Shown here: piece after piece, positions 1 to 12,720 of the stretch
Layout: each line of letters starts with the position of its first letter
Position numbering within the stretch: the stretch's first letter is position 1
Assembly (NCBI RefSeq): GCF_024586455.1
Contig: NC_065919.1
Location: 7,849,368 to 7,913,367 of the forward strand
Direction of reading: 5' to 3'
Length of the DNA: 64,000 nucleotides
Source: Bactrocera neohumeralis
Lineage: Eukaryota > Arthropoda > Insecta > Diptera > Tephritidae
Notes under the pieces: generated by a model
Database searches by the model: none
What the model was told of the DNA's origin: nothing
What the model saw: only the letters and a program-made list of their open reading frames with translations
Position numbers and translations under genes: made by a program

Positions 1-2
1 AT

Positions 3-1427
3 GTGGAAGACGTAGATATTTTGAATTTCACCAATGTGACGCCAGAAAACGAAGGCTGGTACACCTGCGTCGAAATGAACGGACTCGGTCAGTCGCATAG
101 CAGCGCTTACCTGCGCATTCAAGACCCCAGTGTACGCGCCATAGCGAAATCTATGCACGGCTATGAGATATGGGGTATTGTGGCCGTTATGGTGCTGCTC
201 GCACTGGTTTGCATCATCTTCTTCGTGTATGTGCTGCGTAAAGTTAAGCACGAAAAGCTGCTCAAACAACGTATCGAAACGGTGCATCAGTGGACGAAGA
301 AGGTGATCATATATAAGCCGCCGAGTGGCGACTCCAGCGGCTCCATGGACACTATGATAATGCCGGTGGTGAAAATTGAGAAGCAGCGCACAACTGTGCT
401 GCAGAGTTCCAACTCGGAACCGGCACCATTTAATGAATACGAGTTTCCCTTGGATTCCAATTGGGAAATACCACGCTCACAACTGATACTGGGCGCAACA
501 CTTGGTGAGGGCGCTTTCGGACGTGTCGTCATGGCTGAGGTTAATAATTCAATTGTTGCCGTGAAGATGGTGAAGGAAGGCCATACCGATGATGATATTG
601 CCAGTTTAGTGCGCGAAATGGAGGTCATGAAAATCATTGGCAAACACATCAACATAATTAATCTGCTTGGTTGTTGCAGTCAATCGGGACCGCTCTATGT
701 GATTGTGGAGTTCGCACCGCATGGCAACCTCAAGGACTTTCTCAACAAAAATCGACCACTTGCTGCTGGCACACTCAAAGATTATGGCGATCAGCAGCAT
801 CAGCTACCGCTACCGAAACACCACCTCACCGAGAAGCACCTCATTTCATTTGCTTTTCAAATTGCGCGCGGCATGGAGTACTTGGCATCACGTCGCTGCA
901 TACATCGCGATCTGGCGGCACGCAATGTGCTCGTAAGCGATGATTACGTCATGAAGATAGCAGATTTCGGTTTGGCGCGCGACATACAGGACACGGACTA
1001 CTATCGTAAGAACACCAACGGTCGTCTGCCCATCAAATGGATGGCGCCCGAATCGCTGCGGGACAAATTCTACGATTCACAGAGTGACGTCTGGTCATAT
1101 GGCATATTACTGTGGGAAATAATGACCTTCGGCGCACAACCATACCCCACCATCATGTCAGCGGAGGAGCTCTACAGCTATCTGATGTCCGGTCAACGTA
1201 TGGACAAACCACCAAAATGCTCGCTGAATATTTACATGCTCATGCGACAGTGTTGGCACTTCGATGCCAGCGCACGTCCAACCTTTGCTGAGATTGTCGA
1301 GAACCTCGATAAGCTGCTGTTGGCCAATGAAGATTATCTGGATGTGGCGGTGGCGAATCTGGAAACGCCGCCCTCGTCAAGTGACGACGAATCGGACGTT
1401 GAGTCCCTACGCTATCACTATAAATAA
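3..1427 (+). CDS. htl: FGF receptor tyrosine kinase, C-terminal 474 codons (heartless-like), 5'-truncated by window edge
   Basis: This is a receptor tyrosine kinase that signals from the plasma membrane; in flies the FGF receptors are heartless and breathless. The frame runs in from the left edge (first full codon GTG at 3), so the true start lies outside. In order: the end of an Ig domain with the motif ENEGWYTC (residues 15-22), a transmembrane segment at about 56-78, a basic juxtamembrane stretch, and a kinase domain with the glycine loop GEGAFGRV (168-175), VAVK lysine 188, a Gln/His-rich kinase insert around 255-275, HRD aspartate 303, DFG 321-323 and the paired activation-loop tyrosines 333-334. 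All catalytic residues are present. The short tail ends in LRYHYK. There is no intron in this part. The fit to heartless rather than breathless rests on overall resemblance and on the alpha-tubulin neighbour; FGFR family membership is certain. Confidence 0.85.
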   Translation: MEDVDILNFTNVTPENEGWYTCVEMNGLGQSHSSAYLRIQDPSVRAIAKSMHGYEIWGIVAVMVLLALVCIIFFVYVLRKVKHEKLLKQRIETVHQWTKKVIIYKPPSGDSSGSMDTMIMPVVKIEKQRTTVLQSSNSEPAPFNEYEFPLDSNWEIPRSQLILGATLGEGAFGRVVMAEVNNSIVAVKMVKEGHTDDDIASLVREMEVMKIIGKHINIINLLGCCSQSGPLYVIVEFAPHGNLKDFLNKNRPLAAGTLKDYGDQQHQLPLPKHHLTEKHLISFAFQIARGMEYLASRRCIHRDLAARNVLVSDDYVMKIADFGLARDIQDTDYYRKNTNGRLPIKWMAPESLRDKFYDSQSDVWSYGILLWEIMTFGAQPYPTIMSAEELYSYLMSGQRMDKPPKCSLNIYMLMRQCWHFDASARPTFAEIVENLDKLLLANEDYLDVAVANLETPPSSSDDESDVESLRYHYK

Positions 1428-1863
1428 AGTAACAAACCGTTAGTCTCGCATATATTTGCATAATTTATAGGTTGTATATACATAATTAAATTGAAATGTT
1501 AGCTTTGCGAGTAAAACATATCGCTCACCGCAATACTCATAAAACTTAGATTAAGTCTACGAAAGTATTTCAATACTCGTTCTGTTGCGAGCTCAAATTA
1601 TTATATTTAATTAGTTCTAAGTATAGTAACATGGACTTTAGAATTAAATTAATTACATTAATTAGATTGTAATGTAAACATAATATTTATATAACACTTC
1701 TAAACGCTTTCAAGGAAAAGTTGTAGAACCAAAGGCAAAATACCAAAAATTAGTTAAGCCATAGGCTACGACCCGTTGTGCAATACTCGTGTAACTCGGC
1801 TAATCGGCAGCGCAGCATAGTTGTATTAATATTTATTTAATATTTGTAAATGTTGTTACGTTA
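1428..1863 (+). other. Probable 3' UTR and flank of the FGF receptor gene
   Basis: AT-rich sequence without an open frame follows the TAA stop. One AATAAA (1423-1428) overlaps the stop codon and is unlikely to act. The next clear AATAAA is at 1912-1917, inside the small inverted-repeat element that follows, so the 3' end of the mRNA may lie there. Confidence 0.4.
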
Positions 1864-2052
1864 GGGTGGTCATCTTTTGTATGATTTTGGCCAAAAACTG
1901 CAAAAACAAATAATAAATATGAATTTTTAAATCGCTTATAACGTTTTCGACTTACCGACTAAAAAATAATTTGATTTATATAAAGTAATGCGTGCTTGTT
2001 AAGTATGGTTGACTTATTCATTCACAATAACAAAATATATTAAGAACCACCC
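1864..2052. mobile_element. 189-bp TA-flanked MITE with GGGTGGT termini
   Basis: The left end reads GGGTGGT and the right end ACCACCC, directly flanked by TA on both sides (1862-1863 and 2053-2054). Short inverted ends plus a TA duplication are typical of non-autonomous Tc1/mariner-type elements. There is no coding capacity. It lies about 440 bp downstream of the receptor stop codon and carries an AATAAA at 1912-1917. Confidence 0.55.
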
Positions 2053-2054
2053 TA

Positions 2055-4799
2055 AATTATATGGTATTTTTTAGATTTAGAATACTTTAGAACCATAGAG
2101 TATCTCGCACCTAGATAGGACGAAACAAAAACTGACGGAGTGATACAAATAAAATGTATAAACAATATCGACTTAGACATATTAATTGTCATCCAGAAGG
2201 CATTGGAGAATAAACAACAGGCATAAATCAAATGTGGAGGGATTAGCAAGATTTTATTCACATACTCTCTTACATAGAATTCCATTTCAATATTTTGTGT
2301 TTGCTCTGAAAGTAAGTCTTATGACAAGAGAACAGCCCTAGAACTACTGTATAAAAGCGCAATAAAATCGAAGACGATTTTGTTTGAAATACAGTAATAT
2401 TTTGTACGCCTCTTCAAATAACCACACATACATATCAAATATAAACCAAAAGCATTACTAATATTTTCATTAGCTGTCTTCGATATCTTCGCATAAAGCG
2501 AATCGAATAAACCACTGGTATAAACTAAATAGACTGGCATGAATCCAATAGACTGGCTTAAAACAAACAGAAGTAGAAAGTGAATAGGACCACTTTAGGG
2601 AAATTTCGGCATACTCTCTGAACTTGGCGGCTTGTCTCACATAAAATTTTTTGACAAGAGAGCAAGGCTTAGTCATGGCGTGCAGCGAGTGTCGCATTGG
2701 AAGCAATTATTATATATTCGTACTGAACTATATATTTTAGTGCCTTCTAAGTTATATTATAGTAATGTATATGTATAAATGCAAACATACAATCTATATG
2801 TATATTTTTACGAAAAATTATTATATTTTTTAACGAATAAGCAATTCAAATGTTTAACCAAGCACTCGTGTAGGAGTGCACAGTATAAATTGATGTATGT
2901 AGTAAAAAGGAGAGCAATAAAAATAAAGATATGCTTTCAATGTTGGTACTTTATTTATCTAACTAAGTGGTGTTGTATGATATATTCGAAACTATGCTAT
3001 GCTTACTTTATTGAAAACCTAGTGCAGAAGCCTTTGAAAATGATAAAAATGTAAGAAATTCATAGTAGGATGAAATCTATCGAAAATGAAAGAAAGATAT
3101 CAAACTCCGGTACCGAACCGATTTTTCAACATTAAAAAAATGTCGAAAATCAGTGATCAGTGAAGGTCACACTGAAACGATCCTTTAAATGATTTACGAA
3201 CAAATTTTGGTCGGCAAAGGGAAGGGAAGTGGCGTGACGTGTTTGAATTTTTAAGTGTTAGAAGCGATCGATTCTCGATTTCCGACAAAACTATGAGTCC
3301 TATAGAAAAAGAGTGTTTTGTAATGTTGTAGGTTATGAAAAAATCTATAACTTCTGTACACAGACTTTTTCACATAAATTCAAAACATATGTAAAAAATG
3401 TAAATAATTCAGTTTTTGGGTTTTTTTTTATTTTTATCTTCAAAACAAATTTTTAATTCAGAAAATTTTATGTAAATTTACCTTCTATTTTCCCAAAAGC
3501 ACTTCTTTATTGGAAATATTTATTTTTGCTCCTTATCTTGAACGAATATCGAAAGAAACATCTGAATCAGAAACTCTCAAGTCAAAATAACAGATTTTTT
3601 TTACGTCGAATATGTTCAATTAATCGGGAGAAAAGGGGTCAAGAGAGGAACTGATCATAAGACATATGCTTATAAAAAAAATTGCACAGATAACTTTCTT
3701 GACTTACAAGTTCTGTCTTGTACATACATTTGCGGTATTTACAACGTATCTAAAGCATCGTATAATCATAAAATCATAAATTTTTATATTAGTTTAAAAA
3801 ATTTGTTGTTAGATTGCATACTAAAATAAGTTTACGCAAATACAACTCTGAACGCTATGTTTTCGGATCGTTGTTACTTATAACTTTATGAGACTATGTG
3901 AAACCCCTTACTGATCCATTTTCGCCACATATTCCGGTAACCGATTTCTCTCTTCTCAGATTGCAATCCCTCTTTCAAGCTTAATGATCCATTTAGGGAG
4001 TAGAGATTAGTAGTGAACTCGGAGGAATACACCACAACACGCAATACCAGATTTCTAGTACAAAGATTTAATAATTGGTAGCCGACAAAATGTATGGGTG
4101 TCTTAAACTTTAGTATTTGGTCCCGCTTATGCTTAATATGGTTTTACTCTCTTAGCAGTAGTGGAAAGCAGCAAAGTCTCGCTCGATAAAATATATCTAT
4201 GTATGGATAAATAAATAAATAAATATTTGTCTGGCAAATATGCGGCATAAATACGAGTTTGTTACAATTCTTAATGATCCAACATTTCCGGTGCACTTAA
4301 GCGCTGCATTCCCGTCGCGCTTTTGCGTGTGTTTGCCTGCTGTGCGCTGCACGTTTCTACTTCAACTGTTTACCTCTCTAATTAAGTCATTTACATTTTC
4401 TTAAATAATTAATTAAATGGACACGCGTGCCGTCGGAGCACTCTTGTGCAAGCACAAACGGCATAACTTTTTTTTTTTTTGAAGAAATTATCAAACGATA
4501 TCTTCAGTTCGATTTTTTATTGCTGCGGTGCGGCTGCCAGTTTTCCGCACGTGGATATTTGCGTGGGTTAGACATAAAATCTTCGTTTTATTTGTCGGCG
4601 CCAATGATGGACGAGATAAAATCATAACTTGCGTGTGGGCTTTTAAGCCTTTGGAGACTTATTAATTAATGTTTTAAAGAACTTAAGTTTATTTTTCATC
4701 ATTTTACAACGAAGTTTACTGACATGTTCCGAAGATATATGACACGTTGAGGAGATCTGCCATGATTCAGAGTAGAAAAGACGTTAAAAAGTTTCCTTA
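2055..4799. other. Intergenic AT-rich DNA, no gene seen
   Basis: Only short random open frames occur. Simple TATG-type runs and homopolymers are present. I see no splice-linked coding and no structured RNA signal. Confidence 0.6.
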
Positions 4800-5245
4800 A
4801 AAGAACTGTGATCGATCAGTTTGTATAGCAACTATATGATATAGAGATCTGATCTCATTTTTCACCGATGCTTAGGACAATAACCCAAGCTTAACTTTGT
4901 CAAGATATCTCGTCAAATGAAAAAAGTTTTCGATACAAGCTGTTGATTCCGATAGTACAATTTGTATGGCAAACTACATATATGCTATATGGTCCGATAT
5001 CGGTCGTTCCAGCAAATTAGTAGACTCGTAGTGAGAAAAGAATGGGTGCAGAATTTCAGTTGGATATCTCAAAAACTGAGGGACTAGGTCGTATATATAT
5101 ATATATATACAGACGGACCAACAGACGGGCATGGCTTAATCGACTCAGCTCGTTACGCTGATAATTTATACATACATTTTATAGGGTCTCTGACATTTCC
5201 TTTTGGTGTTACAAGCAACGTGGCGAAATAAATATACCCTCTTCA
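4800..5245 (+). repeat. Dispersed repeat, copy 1 of 3 in this window
   Basis: Shares ordered blocks with copies at 10655-11185 and 43975-44560 (both inverted): a GATATCTCAAAAACTGAGGGACTA block (about 5065-5088), a TA run, an ACAGACGGAC-type pyrimidine/purine block (5108-5120), ATGGCTTAATCGACTCAGCTC (about 5130-5150) and a terminal block ending in a degenerate ATACCCTCTTCAGGG (about 5235-5250). It has no open frame. It resembles a repeat I know to be common in higher Diptera, but I cannot assign it to a named family. Confidence 0.75.
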
Positions 5246-6539
5246 GGGAATAAAAACGATGGCGACTCAGAATAAAATAGCTTAAAGAAGACTGTATATC
5301 CAAAAAATAATTTTTTTCGCCCAACTGTGATACAAATGCGACAAACTATAGGCCTCGAAGAAATCGTATTTTTCCATCGGTGTTTCCATGAATAAGAATA
5401 TTTCATAAGGCTTTGTAGAGGTTATGTGTTTAGGTTTCATTATGATTATCCTTGAAAATATTAAATTACCATTCTAGAGAACAAATTAGATGTTTTCAAC
5501 TGATAATTAAGAAAAACCCTTATATAGAGACATATTGGCCAGAGTATCAGCTCATTTATCTAATAAAGAAAAGTCAATAACCAAGCGACTTACAAGCTCA
5601 ATCACTAACACGGAAAGAAATGAGAGAAATAATTTTCAGGAAACCTGTTAAAAAAAAAGACATTATTGCATGAGAGGGCGGTCATTTAATCACTTTGACA
5701 GGCAATTTGCATATCTGTTGAATTGTGGCGGCAACGCGGAACGGAGTTGTTGGCAGCGCTAACTCATCTAAGCCACCAGCCTGCACTTAACTAGTAAACA
5801 ACAAAGCCATGCCTATAAATTCAATTGGCGCATATTGTGCAACAAAGCCACAGCACAACAACTTCCACAACTCTATGGTACAACAACACGGTGCTGCTCA
5901 GCGCACCACAACAGCACAAATTAATAGCGCATTTTAGCGAAATTAATTGATCTTCAAGTGAACGAGCAATTGCGTCGGTTGCCAATGGCGCCAAGGGAGT
6001 ATGGTGGAAGAAGGGTGTAAGCGATTTTTGAATGAAATCGATACATGCGGCAAGCCATGCGCAAGCTTGCAAAACTACACGCTTTGTTGTTGTTATGCTA
6101 AGTGCGGCTGAACTGAAACCTGTTCGGTACCGTTCGGTCCAAAAGCGCGCCTAAGTTAAGATGCAGATTTTTTCCATCGACCACTTCGATGGCTGTGTTT
6201 AACATATATATGCATATATATAGAAATATTTGTATGTAGGTACATATAATTACACGCAAAGTGGGTTCCCTCTAGGATTTGACATTTTGACGCCATGAAA
6301 AATTACTTTCGAAAAATTTAAAAAAATGTAAACAATAATAATTTGTGATCTATTAATACTGTAAATACACCATGTAAGATCTATCATAGTGGCATATTGA
6401 TTATTTTTATCTCAAAAGAGAGTTGGATGTAGCCTAGAGTCAGCAGTCACTTTATCTACTTCAATCGTTATACTATATATCCGAAAAATCGATCTCGAAA
6501 CACATAAAGTCTAACCTTTACTCTTGAAATTGCTTCAAG
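5246..6539. other. Intergenic DNA, no gene seen
   Basis: The stretch 5700-6150 is less AT-rich and holds overlapping short frames on both strands, none resembling a known protein. The rest is AT-rich. Confidence 0.55.
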
Positions 6540-7580
6540 GCCTGAATTGAAAGGGGATTGTCTGTATAGACTTTAGACTTTACATATTCCTACAGGAAAA
6601 AAGTCTAACGATGTGATATCACAATATATTTTGGTGGCCAATCGAACGGCCGAAAACGTGAAATTATCTGCTCACCATAGTGTTTTCTTAATAAATCCAT
6701 TCACTGATGCAATGTGTGGGAAGTGCCGCCGTCTTGTTGAAATCAAATATCGCCGAAACCACGAGCTTCAATTTCATATACTAAACAATCGGTTATCATG
6801 GCGCGATAACGGTCGGCATTGACGGTTAAGTTCTCACCGTCAACATTTTTGAAGAAAATGGACCGCTGATTCCACCGGCCCACAAACCACACCAAACCGT
6901 TGTTTTGGATGAAATGACAGCTCTTGAATCTCTTCAGGTTTCTCTTCGTACCAAATACAGCAATTTTGCTTCTTTACATACCCATTGAGCCAGAATTGGG
7001 CCTCATCGCTGAACAAAATTTGGCTCAAAAACGTCGGAACTTTTTAAAAGCTCATAGAGCAAAACGATGTCGCTTGGGAAGGTCGAACAGCTTCAGTTCT
7101 TGCACAAGCTATATTTTGTACGCTGTCAATTTAAGATAGCGACGTAAAATGCACCAAGTCGTTCCATACATCAGTCCGAGTTATTGCGAACGGCGCCGAA
7201 TCGACTCTCCACGGTCCTCGTGTACACTCTCAGTTCCGGTTGCTATATTATCTTCACTGAGTGCTGGATGTGTATTATTCGGTCGAATATTATCCAATAG
7301 TGAATGTCGGGTCTCAAGATGGGTAATTATTTTGCGAATAGTAGGCTCAGTAGGTCGATTGTGTTAACCATAAGTCCAGCGAAACGCGCGAAACACATTC
7401 TTTACAGAACAGGAATTTTCGTAATAAAGTTGAACGATCTGTAAACGTTGTTCAGGCGTTCGTCTTTCCATGATGAAATACCAAACAATACTAAACAAAA
7501 ATAACATGACAGCTTGGTACGACTCACGCCTGATCTGTCAAAAAAAGGTTACTGAAAAAAGTACCTCTAATGGATCACCC
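6540..7580 (-). pseudogene. Decayed Tc1/mariner-superfamily transposase and 5' terminus
   Basis: Reading leftward from 7580, the element begins with a GGGTGATCC-type terminus, then an ATG near 7470 followed by MERRTPEQRLQIVQLYYEN, a helix-turn-helix start typical of this transposase group. Downstream pieces are ILFSDEAQFWLNGYVKKQNC (about 6970-7030), AVNADRYRAMITD-like sequence, a FQQDGG block with SHT, and ISRFRPFDWPP (about 6640). These carry the first and second catalytic Asp positions. Several in-frame stops (for example after the first 35 codons) and frameshifts make it non-functional. No opposite terminus is visible near 6540, so the 3' end is missing. It belongs to the same broad group as the element at 30671-31919 but is clearly a different family. 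Confidence 0.85.
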
Positions 7581-9134
7581 GTTCATTAGAATCGAATCAG
7601 TTTAAATGTGCTCAATGCATTTGGTCGGTATATAAGAAGTTGGTTCACCTTTCGATATCATTATATACTATTAGCAACTGTCAATATGTTATCTCTCAAC
7701 TCGAGGATCAGCAGAGAACATATGTATATATGTATGTTATTATTATTTTTTGTTGATACGAAAAGAAACATTTTGGCAGCTGTTTAGAATTACTAAAGAT
7801 AGTAGGTTTCGAAGGGGACGGCACGCATACAAAAAGTTCAATGTGACAAATTTTCCTACAGGGTACGTGGCGTATACAAGTATAGTTTTTACTACTGTAA
7901 ATTTTTATGGTTCAACTTTAACGCTATTTCATATAACTTGTTTCAAAGTGGTCAAATAAATTCGTTTCAGGCGCGTTAACTCAGTATTAAGTGCGGCGTG
8001 TGTAATTTATAATGTCTGCATTTGTTTTTGAATTTTAGATAAAATACTAAATTAAAAGCGAATAGTTTCAGATATTCTGTCCAAAAAATTACCGAAATAA
8101 TATTATCTGAAAATACCGTTATGGGTTCTAATACTACAACGAAGGCAGTCGATCTAGTCTAAGAGGAAATGTGCGTATTATATAAGCAAAGAAATAGTAG
8201 AAAATTTCTATTCACGAGAGATTGAAAATAATGGAAACTGATTTTATTATGTATTGAAAATCTTCTAGTTTGATTGTTGTCTATTGAACCGCAGATACTT
8301 TTGACTTACGCCAAACAGTTTCTATTTTTGTGCTAACAAATAAAAAGCAACAACAACTGCAATAAAATTGAAATAAATAAATCAATTTGTACATAAACAC
8401 AATTACCAGATAATCAACAATTAATCACGAAACGTGCAAGTAGCGCTCGTCAATTTGATAGCCTTTGGCGTTATTTACGCCTCCGCACCGGAAATGATAA
8501 ATAAATTATACGCATAAACGTGCTGAATTTCATTCAGAGTATAGCCACATACATAGTATATGTCAAAAATGGATTTTTATTATTGGTTAATTCAGTAAAT
8601 CTGCTCTTCCGCAGCATTAATTTTGCAAATAAACAAAAACCACCGGGCGACGACAACAACATACTCGATCCACTGGCGCGCACCTGTATCTATTCTTGCG
8701 GCGAGTGATGAATCAATTGAGCTCCGTTGATGCTTGGCATGGCGTTACGATCAATTTTTTGTTGAAAACGGTGAATGAAACTGGTTCCACTGACGCCACT
8801 GACTCATCGCAAACTTTTTGCTCAGCTTCAACCAGAATTATAGAAAATTTATGTAAAAAATACACACTAAAATTAATAATCGAATTGAATGTATACTTAG
8901 AAAGTAATATATGTTCTACAATGTTAGGAATTCTTGTGAAAAGTAATGACAATTCACGGAAGTGATTGCGATCGGTTAAATCACTGTTAGTGACAAATTT
9001 AAAGCGTGAATGAATAACATAAAGCGTTTCTGAAGCGTAACTTCCTATACAGCAGTTATTTGAGCGGCACAATAGAAATATTTTTACATGAAGGCAGCAG
9101 CAAGCTATAGAGCTCTTTCTTACAGCCTCTTATA
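7581..9134. other. Intergenic DNA, no gene seen
   Basis: AT-rich, with short overlapping frames at 8520-9070 on both strands that show no recognisable motif or codon preference. Confidence 0.55.
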
Positions 9135-9744
9135 CTATGTTCGGACCGACATTGAAAACATTTTGAAAACACATTTGTATGTTGTGGAATCTAAGTCGTT
9201 CGGACTGACAACGTGTGTTTTCGATGAGTTTTCACTGACAACTATCAATAGCGGCATTCTCTTGCTGTTGCAAGATTGCACGATGACACAAAATGCAAAA
9301 ATCCTATACCGAAATATGCAAGGCCAAGAGAGCACCCATTGCAGAATCTAGTAATATATGACGGCACGAAAATAAACGTGGGTTTTGGTCTGACATACTT
9401 ATTTATAGCCATAGCAAATAATTTTCTGCGTGGGTTTGTTGTTGTGCCGTTGCACCAAGAGGAAAATTCTGCAATTTCTGCACCGTGCAAGGTTTTGCAA
9501 GAGCAAGAGAATCGCCCTAATATGAGAGTATCAAGCGACAGCTGCATTTGTATATGGAATGTAAACAAATATCAAGTGACAATTTAGGGCCGGCAAAATA
9601 TGTCTTCAACATCGATTAAACTAAAGCAGGCACCGATTATAATGAGTGGAATGTAAGTTTTCAAGTAGTTTTCAGCGAAAACTGTGTTTTCGTTTGACAG
9701 ATTTTTCCCACGAAAACATGTTTTCGTTGTCGGTCCGAACATAG
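9135..9744. mobile_element. 610-bp foldback MITE, TA target duplication
   Basis: Both ends begin CTATGTTCGGACCGACA, perfect over 17 bp, and similarity continues into a GAAAACA-rich block. The flanks are TA at 9133-9134 and 9745-9746. Inner arms also pair: a block at about 9250-9290 (TTCTCTTGCTGTTGCAAGAT) is an inverted, diverged copy of about 9488-9525. A variant of the end sequence occurs internally near 9198-9225. Open frames inside are short and opposite one another, as expected from the palindromic arms. This fits a non-autonomous foldback element; no transposase is encoded. Confidence 0.75.
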
Positions 9745-9746
9745 TA

Positions 9747-10654
9747 TTAGCGAAAGATTTCGAATATAAGCCACTTTAGGCAAATCTTTTAAATGTCAGT
9801 GAATACATTTAATATATGCCAGTTGCCTGTTCGTTTCGCCCGCTCTAAATTTTGATATATAAAACTTCTTTTAGGAAATCCTTCACAATAAAAGCGTAAA
9901 AATCGGTTTGCTAAATGTTATTTTTAAGAGATGTTTTCTAGAAGATTTTTTATTATCTTCTCAAAAATCAACGTTGTTAGTAATACTCGTAACTTGAGTC
10001 CACAATCTATCCAAATGGTTGCAAATGTAATTCACTTGACCAAGTTTTCGAAGAGGGTTTGATAAATTGTACAGTTGTTATTAGTCGACCCAAAGCTTGC
10101 GAAAGTACCCATTTTTTGGATAATATCAAGATGTGTAATACACCGAATTTAGGACGATAAACTCGAGCAAGCATCTAGCAAAGATGTAACTAAGTTTACG
10201 TCCATAAGTACACTTAGCACAGCGACATAAGAAATATTAATCTTTGCGCAGTAGAAAGCGTAGAAGCATAAATATGAGTTAGCTACAAGCAGTTTATTTT
10301 CGGCGATCCTTAAAAATTAATCAAATCGGTAGTTGAACACATAACTGTGGCCTTAGGTTAAGGGATCAGTCGCCTCACTCGGTAAGCACAGATTATAAAA
10401 GTTCTAATACAAAACGTCTTCGCTTTAGACCAGTCTTTTTTGCATACCTTTGACCTTTTGAAGCCGGGCGTTCGGGACATACATAAAACTGACTCGAACT
10501 GTTTTTGTTAGTTTTTCAAAGTTCTGATAGTTCAGAAAAATGTCGTTCAATTCTCTATTGAGTTTTACGTATGCGTATCTTGTCTCCATAGTTTCAGGTA
10601 CACAGTTTCAGGTACTTACATCTTCGGAACTACTTGTATACTACTCAGATATAT
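9747..10654. other. Intergenic AT-rich DNA, no gene seen
   Basis: There are no frames of note and no clear repeat ends. A short duplicated phrase (TTTCAGGTAC, twice near 10592-10616) is the only local structure seen. Confidence 0.55.
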
Positions 10655-11185
10655 TAATATTCTGAACAGGATAGAGTAAGTTTAAACTTCCAGGCAAAGT
10701 AGCGCCAAGAAGGAAAAGTCAGAGATTCCATAAAATACACATATACCAGTACTATACTATATATCAATGATCAGCATAATGAGCTGAGCTAAGTCAGTCT
10801 GTATGTACGTCTGTCTATATATATCGAAGTAGTCCCTCAGTTTTTGAGATATCAATATGAAATTTCGCACATGTTCTGCTCATTTGTTGGAACCGCCGAT
10901 ATCGGAACACTATAGTATATACATATGTTGCCGCCTTACAAACTGAATAATCAGAAGCAAGTTCTTGTATGGACAAATTTTTTATTTGATGAGATATCTG
11001 CACGAAATTCGTTACGAAGTATCGCCTAAGGTAGCTTTACAATATCTGCAGAAATTTTCTGGATCGGGTCACTATAGCATATAGCTGCCATACAAACTGA
11101 AATCAAAATCAAGTTCCGATAAGCAATATTTTGTATTTATGAAGGGTATTGTAGCTTCGCCGCTACCGAAGTTAAGGCTTTTTCT
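10655..11185 (-). repeat. Dispersed repeat, copy 2 of 3
   Basis: An inverted copy of the repeat at 4800-5245: the GCTGAGCTAAGTC / GTCTGTCTATATATAT / AGTCCCTCAGTTTTTGAGAT blocks occur in the same order (about 10780-10855). It extends further, to a block reading AAGGGTATTGTAGCTTCG near 11140, and begins near a degenerate CTGAACAGGATA at about 10662. It is non-coding. Confidence 0.75.
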
Positions 11186-12302
11186 TCTTTGCAATAATTC
11201 TATATATTTTGCACACATTTTTCCTTAATCTTCACAAAATAAGACTCATTATTACATCATCTGAGGCACTCAATTTGTAATGCCGCCTAACAAGCCATCT
11301 AAACGTCGTCGGCTTCCATGGGGTAATTGTTTACTGTTATTTCGACAGGTGCAAATAATAAAATATTCCCACACAAACGCGAGAGGTGTTTGGTAAAAAT
11401 ACTAGCATTACACACATCCACATGTACAATTATATACCGTTAGCAAGTTGAGTTCATACATATGCACAAAAGTATGTATCATATATATGTACATATATAC
11501 AAGTACATTAGCATATAAAATGTTTGCTGTCGAAGCGCTTTAGCCACCACAACTTCATGGATCATCACCACTTTTAACACCTTAAAGGCGAACTTTGTGT
11601 ACAGTTCACAACACAGCCGCTCTTCTCATTCATTAATTAAATTACGCAAAACGTTTTACGAGCAAAACATCGAAAAGACACGAAAAACCGAGTTAAAAGC
11701 ATAAACAAATCGCCCACATACTCGCACCTAACCTATGTACATACATATATGTATGTGAGATGATTATATAGGTGTGCAAGCATTTATGTTTATGTGTGTG
11801 TGTATGTTGTAGGCCAGCAAATTCAACTATCGGCCAGCCTTAAAAATTCATTCATAAATTCAGCGCTGAAATGTACGAAGCTCAAAAGAGTGCTGCGCAA
11901 AAGGCTGGTAAAGCGTTCGCGTCACTTGACAAGCCAGACTCGCGGCTTACGTGTGTCACAATATTTATCTGCGTGTAACTATGACGATTTCGAGGTGACT
12001 TAATGATTTTTTAAACGCATATGAAACGGGTATGTATGGGTTGTAGATTTGTGCGTGTGAAACTTAGATTAAGTAGGGAATTCTTAAGTTTGTATGGAAC
12101 CGAAGAAAGCCTCAGCGGCTATGTTCAAACATTTACGAAACTCGATCAATTTAATTCAATACAAATGTAAGTGTTGAGAATATCAGACTTCTGAATTGTT
12201 CCACTCTTATATATTCACAAATGGATTATAGTGCTAGGACCTTATATCAAAAGAGCAGCTCAGCAAAAAACATCGTAAGCAAAAATGAAGACAATTTTGT
12301 TC
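11186..12302. other. Intergenic DNA, no gene seen
   Basis: Contains CATATATGTATG-type simple sequence at 11455-11520 and 11740-11810. No coding or RNA gene signal seen. Confidence 0.55.
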
Positions 12303-12720
12303 ATATGCTGGGTATACAGTCAATCCAAGACTGATCGCCAGTAGTAATACGTTTCATGACATCCTTGTTTCATAGGCGTTAAAGCGACGCTGTTTTTCGA
12401 AAAAATTTAGCGATTTTATGCCTTCACTTTTTTTGGGCTCAAATAATCTTTCAAAATGGTTTTCACTGATCCTTCCTCAAACACCAATTCCTTCATTTTA
12501 TTGACGTGTTGATCATCATTTGATGTTGATGGCCGCCCTGCACGTTGTTCGTTGTCAATGCGTACTCGACCTTCTTTGAATAATTTGAAAAATTCAAAAA
12601 CACTTGCTCGTGACAAACAATTATCGCCGAAGGGATTTTCCAACATTATAAATGTTTCGACACCAGGAATTCGATTGGGCACACAAAATTTAATGGAACT
12701 TATTTGTAAATAATTACGCT
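12303..12720 (-). pseudogene. Mariner transposase fragment with internal deletion
   Basis: Reading leftward, codons for a mariner DNA-binding domain appear: GDNCLSRASVFEFFKLFKEG (about 12570-12630), then AGRPSTSNDDQHVNKMKELV, the linker between the helix-turn-helix and catalytic regions. After KTILKDYLSPKKVKA a stop follows. About 60 codons later, in another frame, MKRITTGDQSWIDCIPSI appears (12303-12360), matching the TGDE block that carries the first catalytic Asp. The region between is largely missing and the catalytic core after this point is absent. It is a dead relic. Confidence 0.85.

Noticed and set aside
1423..1428. AATAAA overlapping the receptor stop codon as polyadenylation signal
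   Set aside because: Would leave almost no 3' UTR and place cleavage only a few bases after the stop.
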